Of a stretch of DNA of 64,000 nt, positions 1-9,512 are shown piece by piece. The translations under genes and the position numbers were made by a program. The notes beneath the pieces were generated by a model. It was not told the DNA's origin, did no database searches, and was given only the letters and a program-made list of their open reading frames with translations. Numbering within the stretch: the first letter of the stretch is position 1; each line of letters starts with the position of its first letter. The stretch comes from Microbacterium sp. nov. GSS16 (GTDB lineage: Bacteria; Actinomycetota; Actinomycetes; Actinomycetales; Microbacteriaceae): positions 868,001 to 932,000 of the forward strand of contig NZ_CP116338.1 of NCBI RefSeq assembly GCF_028198145.1, read 5' to 3'.

Positions 1-2724
1 GTCGTCACGGTCGACGCAGAGGTCCCCGTTCAGGAGGTCGTCCGCGGCGAACAGCTGACGCTCGGGGTCTACGCCGGGACGAAGGCGTGGCCGCAGCCCG
101 ATCCGAACGAGAACAACGACGATTTCACGGCGATGAACCCGCGCCTCGTTCTGCCCGATGGGCGGGTGCTGCGCCCGACCTCCTGCTCCGGTGCCGGAGA
201 GGGCAAAGAGCCCACCGCACGCAGCTGTCCCACGACCTCGACCGAGCGGATCAATTTCAGCGACGCTGATCTGGTGTACTTCCTCGCGACGTTCACCATC
301 CCCGACGATGCGTTCGACTCGGTGTCGACGCTGTGGGACACGACTGCCGTAGCCGACGGCCCGCACGTTGTCACCGCATCCGAGCACGCTGGGACGACTC
401 GCGCCGGGGCTGCGGACGCACTCACGGCCACCCGCACGGTGGTCGTCGACAACACTGCTCCCCGGATCGACAGCACGCTCACCGATGGCCGGCAGTACCG
501 CGGCGAGTTCACCATCGACGCGACGGTCACTGACGCCGGCTCCGGCTTCGAATCGGTCACGGCCACCCTCGACGAGAAGGAGATCGCGCTTCCGCTGACG
601 ACGTCATCGCTGACGCTGTCGCCCGGTGACCACACTCTGGTCGTCACTGCGAAGGACGCCGTCGGCAACGTCTCGACGAGCACGATCGCGTTCTCGACGG
701 CCGACGAGAAGCCGCGCACACAGCTGATCAGCCCCGATGACGGCGCCGAGCTGACCGGCGACCGGGTCGACCTGGTCGCTCGACCCGGTTCGCAGATCGA
801 CGATCGTCTCGAACTGTGCTTCGCGGAGGGGTACTCGTACACCTCGCTCGATGCCGAGGTGCAGGTCGCCGCCGGAACCACGTCGAGCTCCCGCACGACC
901 GACCGCGGCGATGCGAAGCCGCTCAGCGAGGACGAGCTGGCACGCATCGCGCGACTGGACGGAATCGAGGTCGCCGCGACCTCCGACACGGCCATGCCGT
1001 ACCAGCTGTTCACCGTGCAGGTTCCGGCACGCGTCGGCACCGGCGCGCAGATGCGCGTCGGCTGGGAGGGGTCTGCCAACGCGGATGCCAAGGTGCTGCT
1101 GTACGTGCAGAAGACGAACGGCTCGTGGGAGGAGGTCGATCGCCACGTCACCACAGGAGGCGGGCCCACCAGCTTCGCGCTCGAGGCCGAGGTGCCCGTC
1201 GACGGGCACGCGAAGCGAGGGGAGCTGACCGTGCTCGTGCAGCACTCCGAAGGTTGGGCCGGGGCCGACTCGAGTTCGCGCGACTCGCAGGTCACACCGT
1301 TCAACGCCGGCGCCACACCTCGTGACCAGTACGACTTCACGCTCGGCTGGTTGTCGGACACGCAGTACTACAACCGAAACGAGGGAGCCCTCGCCGGTGC
1401 CGGCGGATCGGACGTCTGGTATCAGCACCAGGTGAAGATGAACGACTTCCTGGTGGCGCAGCGCGATGCGCTGAACCTGCAGTACGTGACGCACACCGGC
1501 GACATCGTCGACAACTACGACCAGCCGCACCAGTGGAAGAACGCAGACGCGGCGTACCGCAAGCTGGATGATGCGGGAATCCCGTACGGCGTGCTCGCGG
1601 GCAACCACGACGTCGGGCACTGGGACGGCGACTACACCGCGTACAGCGCCAGCTTCGGCGAGGCGCGCTTCGCCGAGAATCCCTGGTACGGCGGGTCGTA
1701 CAAGGACAACCGCGGTCACTACGACCTGGTGACCGCTGGCGGGATCGACATGCTCATGATGTACATGGGCTGGCCGGACCCCAACGACGAGGCGTCAAAT
1801 TCCGAGGACATCGCGTGGATGAACTCGGTGATCCGGCAGTACCCCGAGCGCAAGGTCATGATCAACCTGCACGAGTACATGCTCACCACCGGCGGGCTCG
1901 GGCCGTTCCCACAGCGGATCTACGACGAGGTCGTGGCGCCGAACGCGAACGTGATCTCTGTGGGTTCCGGCCACTACCACGACGCCTACACGCGCCTGGA
2001 CGAGTTCGACGACGACGGTGACGGCACTGCTGATCGCACGGTGTACTCGATGCTGTTCGACTACCAGGGTCTGCCGGAGGGCGGTCAGGGGTATCTGCGC
2101 CTGCTGCACTTCGACAACGAGCAGGAGCGGATCATCGTGCGCACCTACTCGCCGTCGCTCGACGACTTCGATTCGGACGACGCGTCGCTGAACAGTCCGG
2201 CCGGCATGCAGGAGTTCGAGATCCCATACGCAGCCGGCGGTATCGCCCCGGTGACGAAGGTGCTCTCGACGGATTCGTTCCGCGCTGACATCCTCACCAC
2301 GAACGAGATCGACTGCGTGCAGGACGTCGTGAGCGGAGAGCAGACCGCAGTCGCGTGGACGGAACTGGATGCCGGTGAGCACGGCTGGTACGTGCGCACC
2401 ACCGGTCCGTTCGGCGGTGTCGAGAGCACCGAGGTTCGCTCGTTCACGATCGATGGCAAGGGCACCACCGGGCCCGGCGAGGGCGGCCCGGGCGAGGGTG
2501 GTGCCGGCGACGGCGACCCCGGCGACGGCGGCACGGGTGGCGGCACGGGTCCGGCAGCCAGCGGATCCGACGCGGGAGAGCAGGAACCGAGCGTCGTGCG
2601 ACCCGGTCACCCGCTGGCGACCACCGGCTCGTCGGCATCGTGGACGCTCGGCCTCGGGATCGTCGCGTTGCTCGCGCTCCTGGCCGGGGGCATCCTGCTG
2701 TGCGGCGGTCGACGCCGGACATGA
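1..2724 (+). CDS. Wall-anchored calcineurin-like metallophosphoesterase (5' end outside window)
   Basis: The reading frame is open from base 1, so the N-terminus and signal peptide lie outside the window; 907 codons are visible. After a beta-rich region with an Ig-like module (codons about 155-225) comes a metallophosphoesterase core with the family motifs in order: DTQ (453-455), GDIVD (500-504), GNHD (534-537), an LHE histidine, and GHYH (657-660). These ligate the di-metal centre. A Gly/Pro-rich linker leads to LATTG (872-876), a hydrophobic helix and a terminal RRR, which is a sorting signal of the LAxTG type used by class E sortases in Actinobacteria. It is therefore predicted to be an extracellular phosphoesterase attached to peptidoglycan. 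The substrate is unknown; a phosphodiester or nucleotide is plausible from the family. A hairpin follows the stop codon. Confidence 0.9.
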   Translation, partial: VVTVDAEVPVQEVVRGEQLTLGVYAGTKAWPQPDPNENNDDFTAMNPRLVLPDGRVLRPTSCSGAGEGKEPTARSCPTTSTERINFSDADLVYFLATFTIPDDAFDSVSTLWDTTAVADGPHVVTASEHAGTTRAGAADALTATRTVVVDNTAPRIDSTLTDGRQYRGEFTIDATVTDAGSGFESVTATLDEKEIALPLTTSSLTLSPGDHTLVVTAKDAVGNVSTSTIAFSTADEKPRTQLISPDDGAELTGDRVDLVARPGSQIDDRLELCFAEGYSYTSLDAEVQVAAGTTSSSRTTDRGDAKPLSEDELARIARLDGIEVAATSDTAMPYQLFTVQVPARVGTGAQMRVGWEGSANADAKVLLYVQKTNGSWEEVDRHVTTGGGPTSFALEAEVPVDGHAKRGELTVLVQHSEGWAGADSSSRDSQVTPFNAGATPRDQYDFTLGWLSDTQYYNRNEGALAGAGGSDVWYQHQVKMNDFLVAQRDALNLQYVTHTGDIVDNYDQPHQWKNADAAYRKLDDAGIPYGVLAGNHDVGHWDGDYTAYSASFGEARFAENPWYGGSYKDNRGHYDLVTAGGIDMLMMYMGWPDPNDEASNSEDIAWMNSVIRQYPERKVMINLHEYMLTTGGLGPFPQRIYDEVVAPNANVISVGSGHYHDAYTRLDEFDDDGDGTADRTVYSMLFDYQGLPEGGQGYLRLLHFDNEQERIIVRTYSPSLDDFDSDDASLNSPAGMQEFEIPYAAGGIAPVTKVLSTDSFRADILTTNEIDCVQDVVSGEQTAVAWTELDAGEHGWYVRTTGPFGGVESTEVRSFTIDGKGTTGPGEGGPGEGGAGDGDPGDGGTGGGTGPAASGSDAGEQEPSVVRPGHPLATTGSSASWTLGLGIVALLALLAGGILLCGGRRRT

Positions 2725-2736
2725 CATCGATCGCAC

Positions 2737-2769
2737 GAGAACCCCACGGGCACCGCCTGTGGGGTTCTC
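2737..2769 (+). terminator. Hairpin after the metallophosphoesterase gene
   Basis: An 11-bp perfect stem (2737-2747 pairs with 2759-2769; GAGAACCCCAC / GTGGGGTTCTC) with an 11-nt loop begins 12 nt after the stop codon. There is no T-run, as is common for high-GC actinobacterial terminators. It separates this gene from cca. Confidence 0.75.
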
Positions 2770-2792
2770 CGCGTCGGCCCGCTTCGCCCCGG

Positions 2793-2798
2793 TACCCT
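2793..2798 (+). promoter_or_regulatory. Candidate -10 element (TACCCT) of a leaderless cca transcript
   Basis: TACCCT ends 7 nt before the ATG at 2806 and no Shine-Dalgarno sequence is present. This spacing places the transcription start at or next to the start codon, the leaderless arrangement common in Actinobacteria. This is inference from sequence only. Confidence 0.5.
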
Positions 2799-2805
2799 TG
2801 AATCC

Positions 2806-4233
2806 ATGCTCAATATGGCCGAGGGCCTGTCCCGACTCGGCGCGCTCGCCGCGAACCCCGTCGTCGCCACCCTCGCGACCGCCTTCGCTGAGGCGGGCTT
2901 CGACCTCGCCGTCGTCGGTGGTCCGGTGCGCGACGCGCTGCTCGGCCGCGAGACACACGACCTCGATTTCACGACGAACGCCCGCCCCGACGACATCCTC
3001 GCGATCGTCAAGCCGATCTCCAGCACCCAATGGGACATCGGCCGCGCCTTCGGCACCATCGGCGCACGCGTGCAGGGCGAACAGGTCGAGATCACCACCT
3101 ACCGCGCCGACAGCTACGACGGCGTCACCCGCAAGCCCGTCGTCGAATTCGGCGACACCATCGACGGAGACCTGCTGCGGCGCGACTTCACCGTCAATGC
3201 CATGGCGCTGCAGGTTCCCGCCGTCAAGCTGATCGATCCGACCAGCGGGGTCGAAGACCTCGTCTCGGGCATCCTGCGTACTCCCATCGACCCCGAGATC
3301 AGCTTCGGCGACGATCCGCTGCGGATGCTGCGGGCGGCGCGATTCAGCGCCCAGCTCGATTTCGCGATCGAAGATGCCACTTTCGCCGCCATCGAGAAGC
3401 TGCGCCAGACGCTGACGATCGTCAGCCCCGAGCGCGTGCAGGGTGAGCTCGTGCGGCTGATGCAGACCGATGACCCGATCCGGGGCATCCGGGTGCTGGT
3501 CGAGAGCGGACTGATCGACGAGTTCCTGCCCGAGGTGAGCGCGCTGCGACTCGAGGTCGATGAGCACCACCACCACAAGGACGTCTACGAGCACTCGCTC
3601 ACCGTGGTGCGCCAGGCCATCGACCTCGAGAAGGCCCGAAACCCCGGTGCGGCTGCCGATGTGCCGCTGCGGCTGGCCGCGCTGCTGCACGACATCGGCA
3701 AGCCGCGCACACGCAGACTCGAGAACGGGGGAGGGGTCACCTTCCATCACCACGACGTGGTCGGCGCGCGCATGGCGCGCAAGCGCCTGCAGGCGCTGCG
3801 CTTCGACGGCGACACGATCGACGCGGTCGCGAAGCTCATCGAACTGCACCTGAGATTCTTCGGCTACGCCGAGGGCGCCTGGACCGACAGCGCCGTGAGG
3901 CGGTACGTGCGCGACGCCGGCGACGTCGTCGAGCGACTGCACATCCTCGTGCGTGCCGATGTCACCACGCGCAACAGGCGCAAGGCCGCTCGCCTCGCCT
4001 CGGCATACGACGACATCGAGCGGCGCATCGTCGAGCTGCGCGAGCAGGAGGAGCTCGACAGCATCCGCCCCGAGCTCGACGGCAATCAGATCCAGCAGAT
4101 CCTCGGCATCAAGCCCGGTCGCGAGGTCGGCGAGGCGTACCGCTTCCTGCTCGAGGTGCGGCTGGATGAGGGTGTGATCGGCCCGGATGCCGCCGAGCAG
4201 CGTCTGCGCGAGTGGTGGGCCGCGCGCGGCTGA
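2806..4233 (+). CDS. cca: CCA tRNA nucleotidyltransferase
   Basis: 475 aa, the normal length for the actinobacterial enzyme. It adds or repairs the 3'-terminal CCA of tRNAs in the cytoplasm. The nucleotidyltransferase head has GGPVRD at 38-43 and the metal-binding DLDF at 52-55; the downstream RRDFTVNAM segment is the class II signature. A C-terminal HD domain follows, with its His-Asp pair at about 295-296 (LLHDIGKP). The start is the first ATG of the frame, supported by the -10-like TACCCT directly upstream; an in-frame ATG three codons later is possible. It is monocistronic here, convergent with the TetR gene. In Actinobacteria this gene often lies near the replication origin, which fits the ribosomal-protein and dnaB genes downstream. 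Confidence 0.95.
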   Translation: MLNMAEGLSRLGALAANPVVATLATAFAEAGFDLAVVGGPVRDALLGRETHDLDFTTNARPDDILAIVKPISSTQWDIGRAFGTIGARVQGEQVEITTYRADSYDGVTRKPVVEFGDTIDGDLLRRDFTVNAMALQVPAVKLIDPTSGVEDLVSGILRTPIDPEISFGDDPLRMLRAARFSAQLDFAIEDATFAAIEKLRQTLTIVSPERVQGELVRLMQTDDPIRGIRVLVESGLIDEFLPEVSALRLEVDEHHHHKDVYEHSLTVVRQAIDLEKARNPGAAADVPLRLAALLHDIGKPRTRRLENGGGVTFHHHDVVGARMARKRLQALRFDGDTIDAVAKLIELHLRFFGYAEGAWTDSAVRRYVRDAGDVVERLHILVRADVTTRNRRKAARLASAYDDIERRIVELREQEELDSIRPELDGNQIQQILGIKPGREVGEAYRFLLEVRLDEGVIGPDAAEQRLREWWAARG

Positions 4234-4270
4234 GCTGCGCGGCTTTGCCACGTTTTCGCAATCTCCGTCG

Positions 4271-4337
4271 CGAGACTTGGCTTGCAGCACGAGACAGGGC
4301 TTACACAGGCAGGTCTCGTGCTGGAACGGAAGTCTCG
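4271..4337. terminator. Long two-part palindrome between convergent genes, likely bidirectional terminator
   Basis: An outer 8-bp inverted repeat (4271-4278 CGAGACTT with 4330-4337 AAGTCTCG) encloses an inner 11-bp one (4285-4295 CAGCACGAGAC with 4313-4323 GTCTCGTGCTG). A symmetric 6/6-nt internal loop separates them and the terminal loop is 17 nt. The stem can form on either strand and sits between the convergent cca and TetR genes. A GC-only tract (CGCGCGCGCGGCGCGGCG) follows at about 4347-4366. Confidence 0.6.
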
Positions 4338-4375
4338 GCGCCGCCCGCGCGCGCGCGGCGCGGCGCGGGCGGGGG

Positions 4376-5011
4376 TCAGCGGGCGAGCTCGGCCGCGACG
4401 GCCCCACGCAGCCACTGCATATAGGTGCCGGCGTCCCATCCCGACTGTGCGACAAGCTGCTGATAGCTCTCGGGCGAGAGCAGGAACGACAGCGTCGCAG
4501 CGGTCGCCTGGGGGTCGGCCTTCGGGGCGGCCAGACCGCGGGCGATGAGTTCGTCGATCAGGCGTCGGTAGTCGTCGGCGCGACGATGCAGGATCTGCGT
4601 GAGCACCTCGTCCACCCGCTCATCCGACAGGGCTGCGCCCAGCAGCACCGTCCACAGCCGATGCCCGCGTGCGTTCGCGTCGGTGATCTGAGCCAGCACG
4701 GCGTCGAGGAACACATCGTCGGGCAGCTCCAGCACGCCGGCGGCGACATCCGTGTCCGTGAGCGACTCGGCGCCCTCGTATCCCGAGAACGTCACCTCGA
4801 ACGCCGCGATCAGCAGTTCGGCCTTCGAGGCGGCCGTCTTGACGGTCTCACCGGAGACGCCGGCCGCGCGCGCGATCGCGGCGATGGTGGTCGCCTGGTA
4901 CCCCTGTCGGGCGAACAGCTCCCCGGCCGCGGCGATGATCCGGGCGCGCGTCTCACGTGCCTGGCGGGCCCGGAGTTCGGAGCGGTAGACGCGAGCGGTC
5001 GATTCCGTCAT
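4376..5011 (-). CDS. TetR family transcriptional regulator
   Basis: 211 aa from the ATG at 5011. The N-terminal helix-turn-helix (about residues 18-62, RARIIAAAGELFARQGYQ then TIAAIARAAGVSGETV) is typical of TetR; the rest is a divergent ligand-binding domain. The start was chosen because AAGGAAAG lies 3 nt upstream of that ATG; a longer frame would need a TTG at 5026. The gene is divergent from a glycosyltransferase with a 61-bp shared promoter region, so it probably represses that gene and itself, relieved by a small molecule. The ligand is unknown. A macrolide-like compound is suggested only by the neighbour. Confidence 0.85.
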   Translation of the reverse strand: MTESTARVYRSELRARQARETRARIIAAAGELFARQGYQATTIAAIARAAGVSGETVKTAASKAELLIAAFEVTFSGYEGAESLTDTDVAAGVLELPDDVFLDAVLAQITDANARGHRLWTVLLGAALSDERVDEVLTQILHRRADDYRRLIDELIARGLAAPKADPQATAATLSFLLSPESYQQLVAQSGWDAGTYMQWLRGAVAAELAR

Positions 5012-5072
5012 TGACTTTCCTTGCAAGCAGATGAATACTGTCTCGGTATATCGATCTTAGAGAAGGAGTGCC
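5012..5072. promoter_or_regulatory. Divergent TetR/glycosyltransferase promoter region with candidate operator
   Basis: The 61-bp interval carries the plus-strand ribosome site AGAAGGAG (5061-5068) and an imperfect inverted repeat ATAC-N7-GTAT (about 5035-5049) that could be the TetR operator. TTGCAA at 5021-5026 may be a -35 element for the plus strand. The operator call is weak: the arms are only four bases. Confidence 0.35.
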
Positions 5073-6371
5073 ATGTCCAGCCACCTCATCGCCTGCACAC
5101 CGGCGCACGGGCATGTCATGCCGCTGCTGCAGATCGCTCGCCATCTCATCGAGCGCGGTGACGATGTGACGTTCCTCACCAGTTCCCGCTACGGCGAACG
5201 AGTCGCGAGCACGGGAGCCCGGTTCGTCGCTCTTCCTGCTGCGGCCGACATCGACCTCGACGACGCCGACGCCGCGTTCCCGGAGCGCGTGGGGCTGACC
5301 GGAGCGGCAGCTCTGCGCTTCGACATGAGCAATCTGTTCGTGAGGCCGGGAGTCGCTCAGCTCGCCGCTGTGCGCGCCGTGCTGGCAGAGCAGCGCATCG
5401 ACACCGTGCTCGCCGAACCGCTCTTCCTCGGCGCCGCTCTGCTGCAGCAGCTGCCGCGGCACGACCGGCCGCCGGTGATCGCGCTCGGAATCTTCCCGCT
5501 CGGGGTCCGCAGTCGCGATACGGCGCCGTTCGGCCTCGGCGTCACGCCGATGGCCGGTCCCCTTGGGCGACTGCGCAACGCCGCGCTGCGGACCATCGCG
5601 GAGCGGCTGATCTTCCGCCGCGTGCAGCGGGAGGCCGATCGGCTCGCCGCTCGCGAGACGGGTCGTGGCCTCGGAGGGTTCGTCCTCGACTGGGCCGGTC
5701 GAGCCGACGCCTACATCCAGTTCACCGTTCCCGAGTTCGAATACCCCCGATCGGATCTGCCCCCGACGGTGCACTACGCCGGAGCGATTCCCGCCGTGAT
5801 CTCCACTCCCGCTCTGCCGGAATGGTGGAGCGATCTCGACGCCGGCACACCCGTCGTGCACGTGACCCAGGGAACCATCGCGAACCGCGACTTCTCGCAG
5901 CTCGTGTTGCCGACCCTCGAGGCGCTGCGCGACAGCGATGTGCTCGTCGTCGCATCCACCGGGGGGCGTGCCCTCGGAGACCTGGCATCCGATCTGCCGG
6001 CGAACGCCCGAGTAGCCGAGTACCTTCCGTACGATCAGCTGCTGCCCAAGGTCGACGCCATGGTGACCAACGGCGGCTATGGCGGTGTTCAGCAGGCGCT
6101 GCGGCACGGCATCCCACTGGTCGTAGCAGGACGAACCGAGGACAAGGTCGAGGTCTGCGCGAGGGTCGGCTGGTCGGGAGCGGGGATCGACCTGCGCACG
6201 CAGACGGCCGATGCGCCGAAGATCCGGGACGCCGTGCACCGCGTGCTGAACGAGCCCGCGTTCCGGGCGACCGCCGCGCAGATCGGTCACGCCCTGCGCG
6301 CCGCCGATCCCTGGCGGACGCTCGACGAGGTCATCGACGCGAGCATGATCCGGCGCACCGCCCTCACCTGA
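5073..6371 (+). CDS. GT1-family (MGT/ERYCIII-like) glycosyltransferase
   Basis: 432 aa with the GT-B fold of the UGT superfamily. The N-terminus (HLIACTPAHGHVMPLL) is the typical acceptor-domain start. The C-terminal half carries VTQGTIANRDFSQLV, a VVASTGG strand and the nucleotide-sugar-binding stretch around residue 332 (TNGGYGGVQQALRHGIPLV). Homologues in Actinobacteria glycosylate macrolides or other hydrophobic acceptors, some as antibiotic inactivators and some in biosynthesis. There is no biosynthetic cluster around it, so inactivation of an encountered compound is a reasonable guess. It is divergent from, and probably controlled by, the adjacent TetR regulator. Start codon ATG with AGAAGGAG 4 nt upstream. 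Confidence 0.88.
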   Translation: MSSHLIACTPAHGHVMPLLQIARHLIERGDDVTFLTSSRYGERVASTGARFVALPAAADIDLDDADAAFPERVGLTGAAALRFDMSNLFVRPGVAQLAAVRAVLAEQRIDTVLAEPLFLGAALLQQLPRHDRPPVIALGIFPLGVRSRDTAPFGLGVTPMAGPLGRLRNAALRTIAERLIFRRVQREADRLAARETGRGLGGFVLDWAGRADAYIQFTVPEFEYPRSDLPPTVHYAGAIPAVISTPALPEWWSDLDAGTPVVHVTQGTIANRDFSQLVLPTLEALRDSDVLVVASTGGRALGDLASDLPANARVAEYLPYDQLLPKVDAMVTNGGYGGVQQALRHGIPLVVAGRTEDKVEVCARVGWSGAGIDLRTQTADAPKIRDAVHRVLNEPAFRATAAQIGHALRAADPWRTLDEVIDASMIRRTALT

Positions 6372-6414
6372 TCCGGGTGCGGTGAAACGCGTGACCGAAC
6401 AGGTCGCGCACACA

Positions 6415-6420
6415 TACACT
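6415..6420 (+). promoter_or_regulatory. Candidate -10 element (TACACT) for the GAF regulator
   Basis: TACACT lies 32 nt before the GTG start at 6453, which has GGAG at 6444-6447 as ribosome site. No convincing -35 is visible. Confidence 0.35.
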
Positions 6421-6452
6421 GGGCACACCCATCAGCGCCGATCGGAGCCAGC

Positions 6453-7784
6453 GTGCCGTCCCCCTGGTCGTCATCGCGTGACGCCTCCCCGGAGGTCTCG
6501 CGCCTTCTCATCGAGCGCGCACACGAAGAGCTCGTCGCCGGGAACCTCGAGGATCGCCGCCTGCAGCAGGTGCGCCCGCTCGTGCGGGCGTCCTGGGAGC
6601 GGGCGTGGCAGAGACGCGTCGGCGCCGAGGGACTGCCGCCGCTCGACTTCAGTCAGGACGCTCTCGAGGCGTACCGCACCGGGCATCCGCTCGCCGGGGT
6701 GATGGACCTCATCCGCTCGCTGCTGCTGCCCGGCAGTGCCGAGGACTCGGGAGTCGTCGTCGCGGTCGGCGACCACGCCGGCCGGCTGCTGTGGGTCGAG
6801 GGCGACCTTCGACAGCGCGTGCTCTCGGGCGAGATGGGATTCGTCGCGGGCGCGAACTGGTCCGAGCAGACCGTCGGCACCTCCGCCCCCGGCACGGCGC
6901 TTGCCCTCGGCGAGTCGGTGCAGATCCACCACGCCGAGCACTACAACCGACTCGTGCAGCCGTGGTCGTGCACGGCGGCCCCCGTGTTCGACCCCGAGAC
7001 CCGCCGCATCCTCGGGGTGATCGACGTGACCGGCGGGGCCGAGGCCGTCACACCGCAGGCCCGGATGCTGGTGGATGCCACGGCGCGAGCCGTCGAATCC
7101 GAACTGCTCGTCGCGCGTCTGCGGGCCCGCAGCGAGGCACCCCGCGGGTCGGAGCGCTCGCCGCGCCGCTCGCCGCGTGACACCAGGCATGCCCGCCTGC
7201 AGGTGCTGGCACGCGACCGTGCCCGCCTCGAGGTCGACTCCGCCGAGGGCGAGACGACGATCGAGCTCAGCGCCAGGCACGCCGAGATCCTGCTCATGCT
7301 CGCCGTGCACCGGCAGGGCCTGTCGGCCGAGCGGCTCAGCGAGCTCGTCTACGGCGAGGGCGCGTCCCCCGACACCCTGCGGCCCGAGATGGTGCGTCTG
7401 CGCAGGGTGCTCGAGCGGGTCTCGCCAGACCTCGCGCCGCAGTCACGGCCGTATCGGCTGACCGCACCGCTCGAGACCGACGCGCAGAACGTGCTCTCGC
7501 TGCTCGACCGCGGTGCGCACCGCGTCGCGCTCAGCGCCTATCCGGGTGCGGTGCTGCCCGAGTCGGCATCACCCGGCGTCGAGGAGTTCCGCGAGACGGT
7601 ACGCGCGGCCCTGCACGAGGTGATGGTCAGCGAGGCCAGTCTCGACGTGCTGCTCGCTTACGCCGAGATCCCCGAGGGGCAGAATGACGCCGAGGCGCTG
7701 CGTCTCGCCCTCGAGATGCTTCCCGCCCGCTCGCCGAGACGCTCGGGTCTCGTCGCGCGGATCGAGCGTCTCGACGTCGAGTGA
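6453..7784 (+). CDS. GAF-domain transcriptional regulator of aldehyde dehydrogenase
   Basis: 443 aa from GTG. The N-terminal half (to about residue 215) is the AcoR-like sensory region with a GAF domain (VVAVGDHAGRLLWVEGD, NWSEQTVGTSAPGTAL, HYNRLVQPWSCTAAPV). The usual sigma-54 AAA+ module is absent. Instead the C-terminal part (about 265-345, ELSARHAEILLMLAVH ... GLSAERLSELVYG ... LRPEMVRLRRVLERVSP) reads as a winged-helix output domain. This GAF-plus-winged-helix form is a common actinobacterial partner of aldehyde dehydrogenase genes. It lies 107 bp upstream of the aldehyde dehydrogenase in the same direction, with palindromic sites between them, so it probably activates the dehydrogenase in response to an aldehyde or alcohol. 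The effector is not deducible. Confidence 0.8.
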   Translation: MPSPWSSSRDASPEVSRLLIERAHEELVAGNLEDRRLQQVRPLVRASWERAWQRRVGAEGLPPLDFSQDALEAYRTGHPLAGVMDLIRSLLLPGSAEDSGVVVAVGDHAGRLLWVEGDLRQRVLSGEMGFVAGANWSEQTVGTSAPGTALALGESVQIHHAEHYNRLVQPWSCTAAPVFDPETRRILGVIDVTGGAEAVTPQARMLVDATARAVESELLVARLRARSEAPRGSERSPRRSPRDTRHARLQVLARDRARLEVDSAEGETTIELSARHAEILLMLAVHRQGLSAERLSELVYGEGASPDTLRPEMVRLRRVLERVSPDLAPQSRPYRLTAPLETDAQNVLSLLDRGAHRVALSAYPGAVLPESASPGVEEFRETVRAALHEVMVSEASLDVLLAYAEIPEGQNDAEALRLALEMLPARSPRRSGLVARIERLDVE

Positions 7785-7787
7785 CCG

Positions 7788-7833
7788 CAACCGACTGCAA
7801 CGTTGCGCACGGGGGCGCAACCTGACGCCCCCT
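7788..7833 (+). promoter_or_regulatory. Palindromic regulatory region upstream of the aldehyde dehydrogenase
   Basis: The interval has a perfect 10-bp palindrome GCAACGTTGC at 7798-7807, two further GCAAC half-sites at 7788-7792 and 7818-7822, and an inverted repeat GGGGGCG (7812-7818) / CGCCCCC (7827-7833) with an 8-nt centre. TACCTT at 7834-7839 is a plausible -10. The GCAAC sites are candidate binding sites for the GAF regulator encoded just upstream. Confidence 0.5.
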
Positions 7834-7891
7834 ACCTTCGAACCCAACAGCCGCGCAGCATCGAGGCCGCGGCCCGTCGAAGGAGTCAACG

Positions 7892-9439
<1,548 letters not shown>

Positions 9440-9452
9440 TCGGCCTCCCCAG

Positions 9453-9486
9453 TGCCGGGCGGGCGTCGCGTGACGTCCGCCCGGCA
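9453..9486 (+). terminator. 15-bp hairpin between aldehyde dehydrogenase and DUF779 genes
   Basis: The arms 9453-9467 and 9472-9486 pair over 15 bp (one G-U) around a 4-nt loop GCGT, starting 13 nt after the dehydrogenase stop. No T-run follows. It could partly terminate transcription so that DUF779 is made at a lower level, or protect the 3' end of the dehydrogenase mRNA. Confidence 0.65.
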
Positions 9487-9512
9487 GCCGTTCCCGAGCG
9501 AAGGAGTCGCAG

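Noticed and set aside
1795..4455. 886-codon open frame on the minus strand across the phosphoesterase end and cca
   Set aside because: It is antisense to two genes with clear family motifs; long antisense frames are expected at this GC content.
7812..7833. Sigma-54 promoter suggested by the AcoR-like regulator
   Set aside because: No -24/-12 GG-N10-GC pattern with proper flanks is seen, the regulator lacks the AAA+ module, and Actinobacteria generally lack sigma-54.
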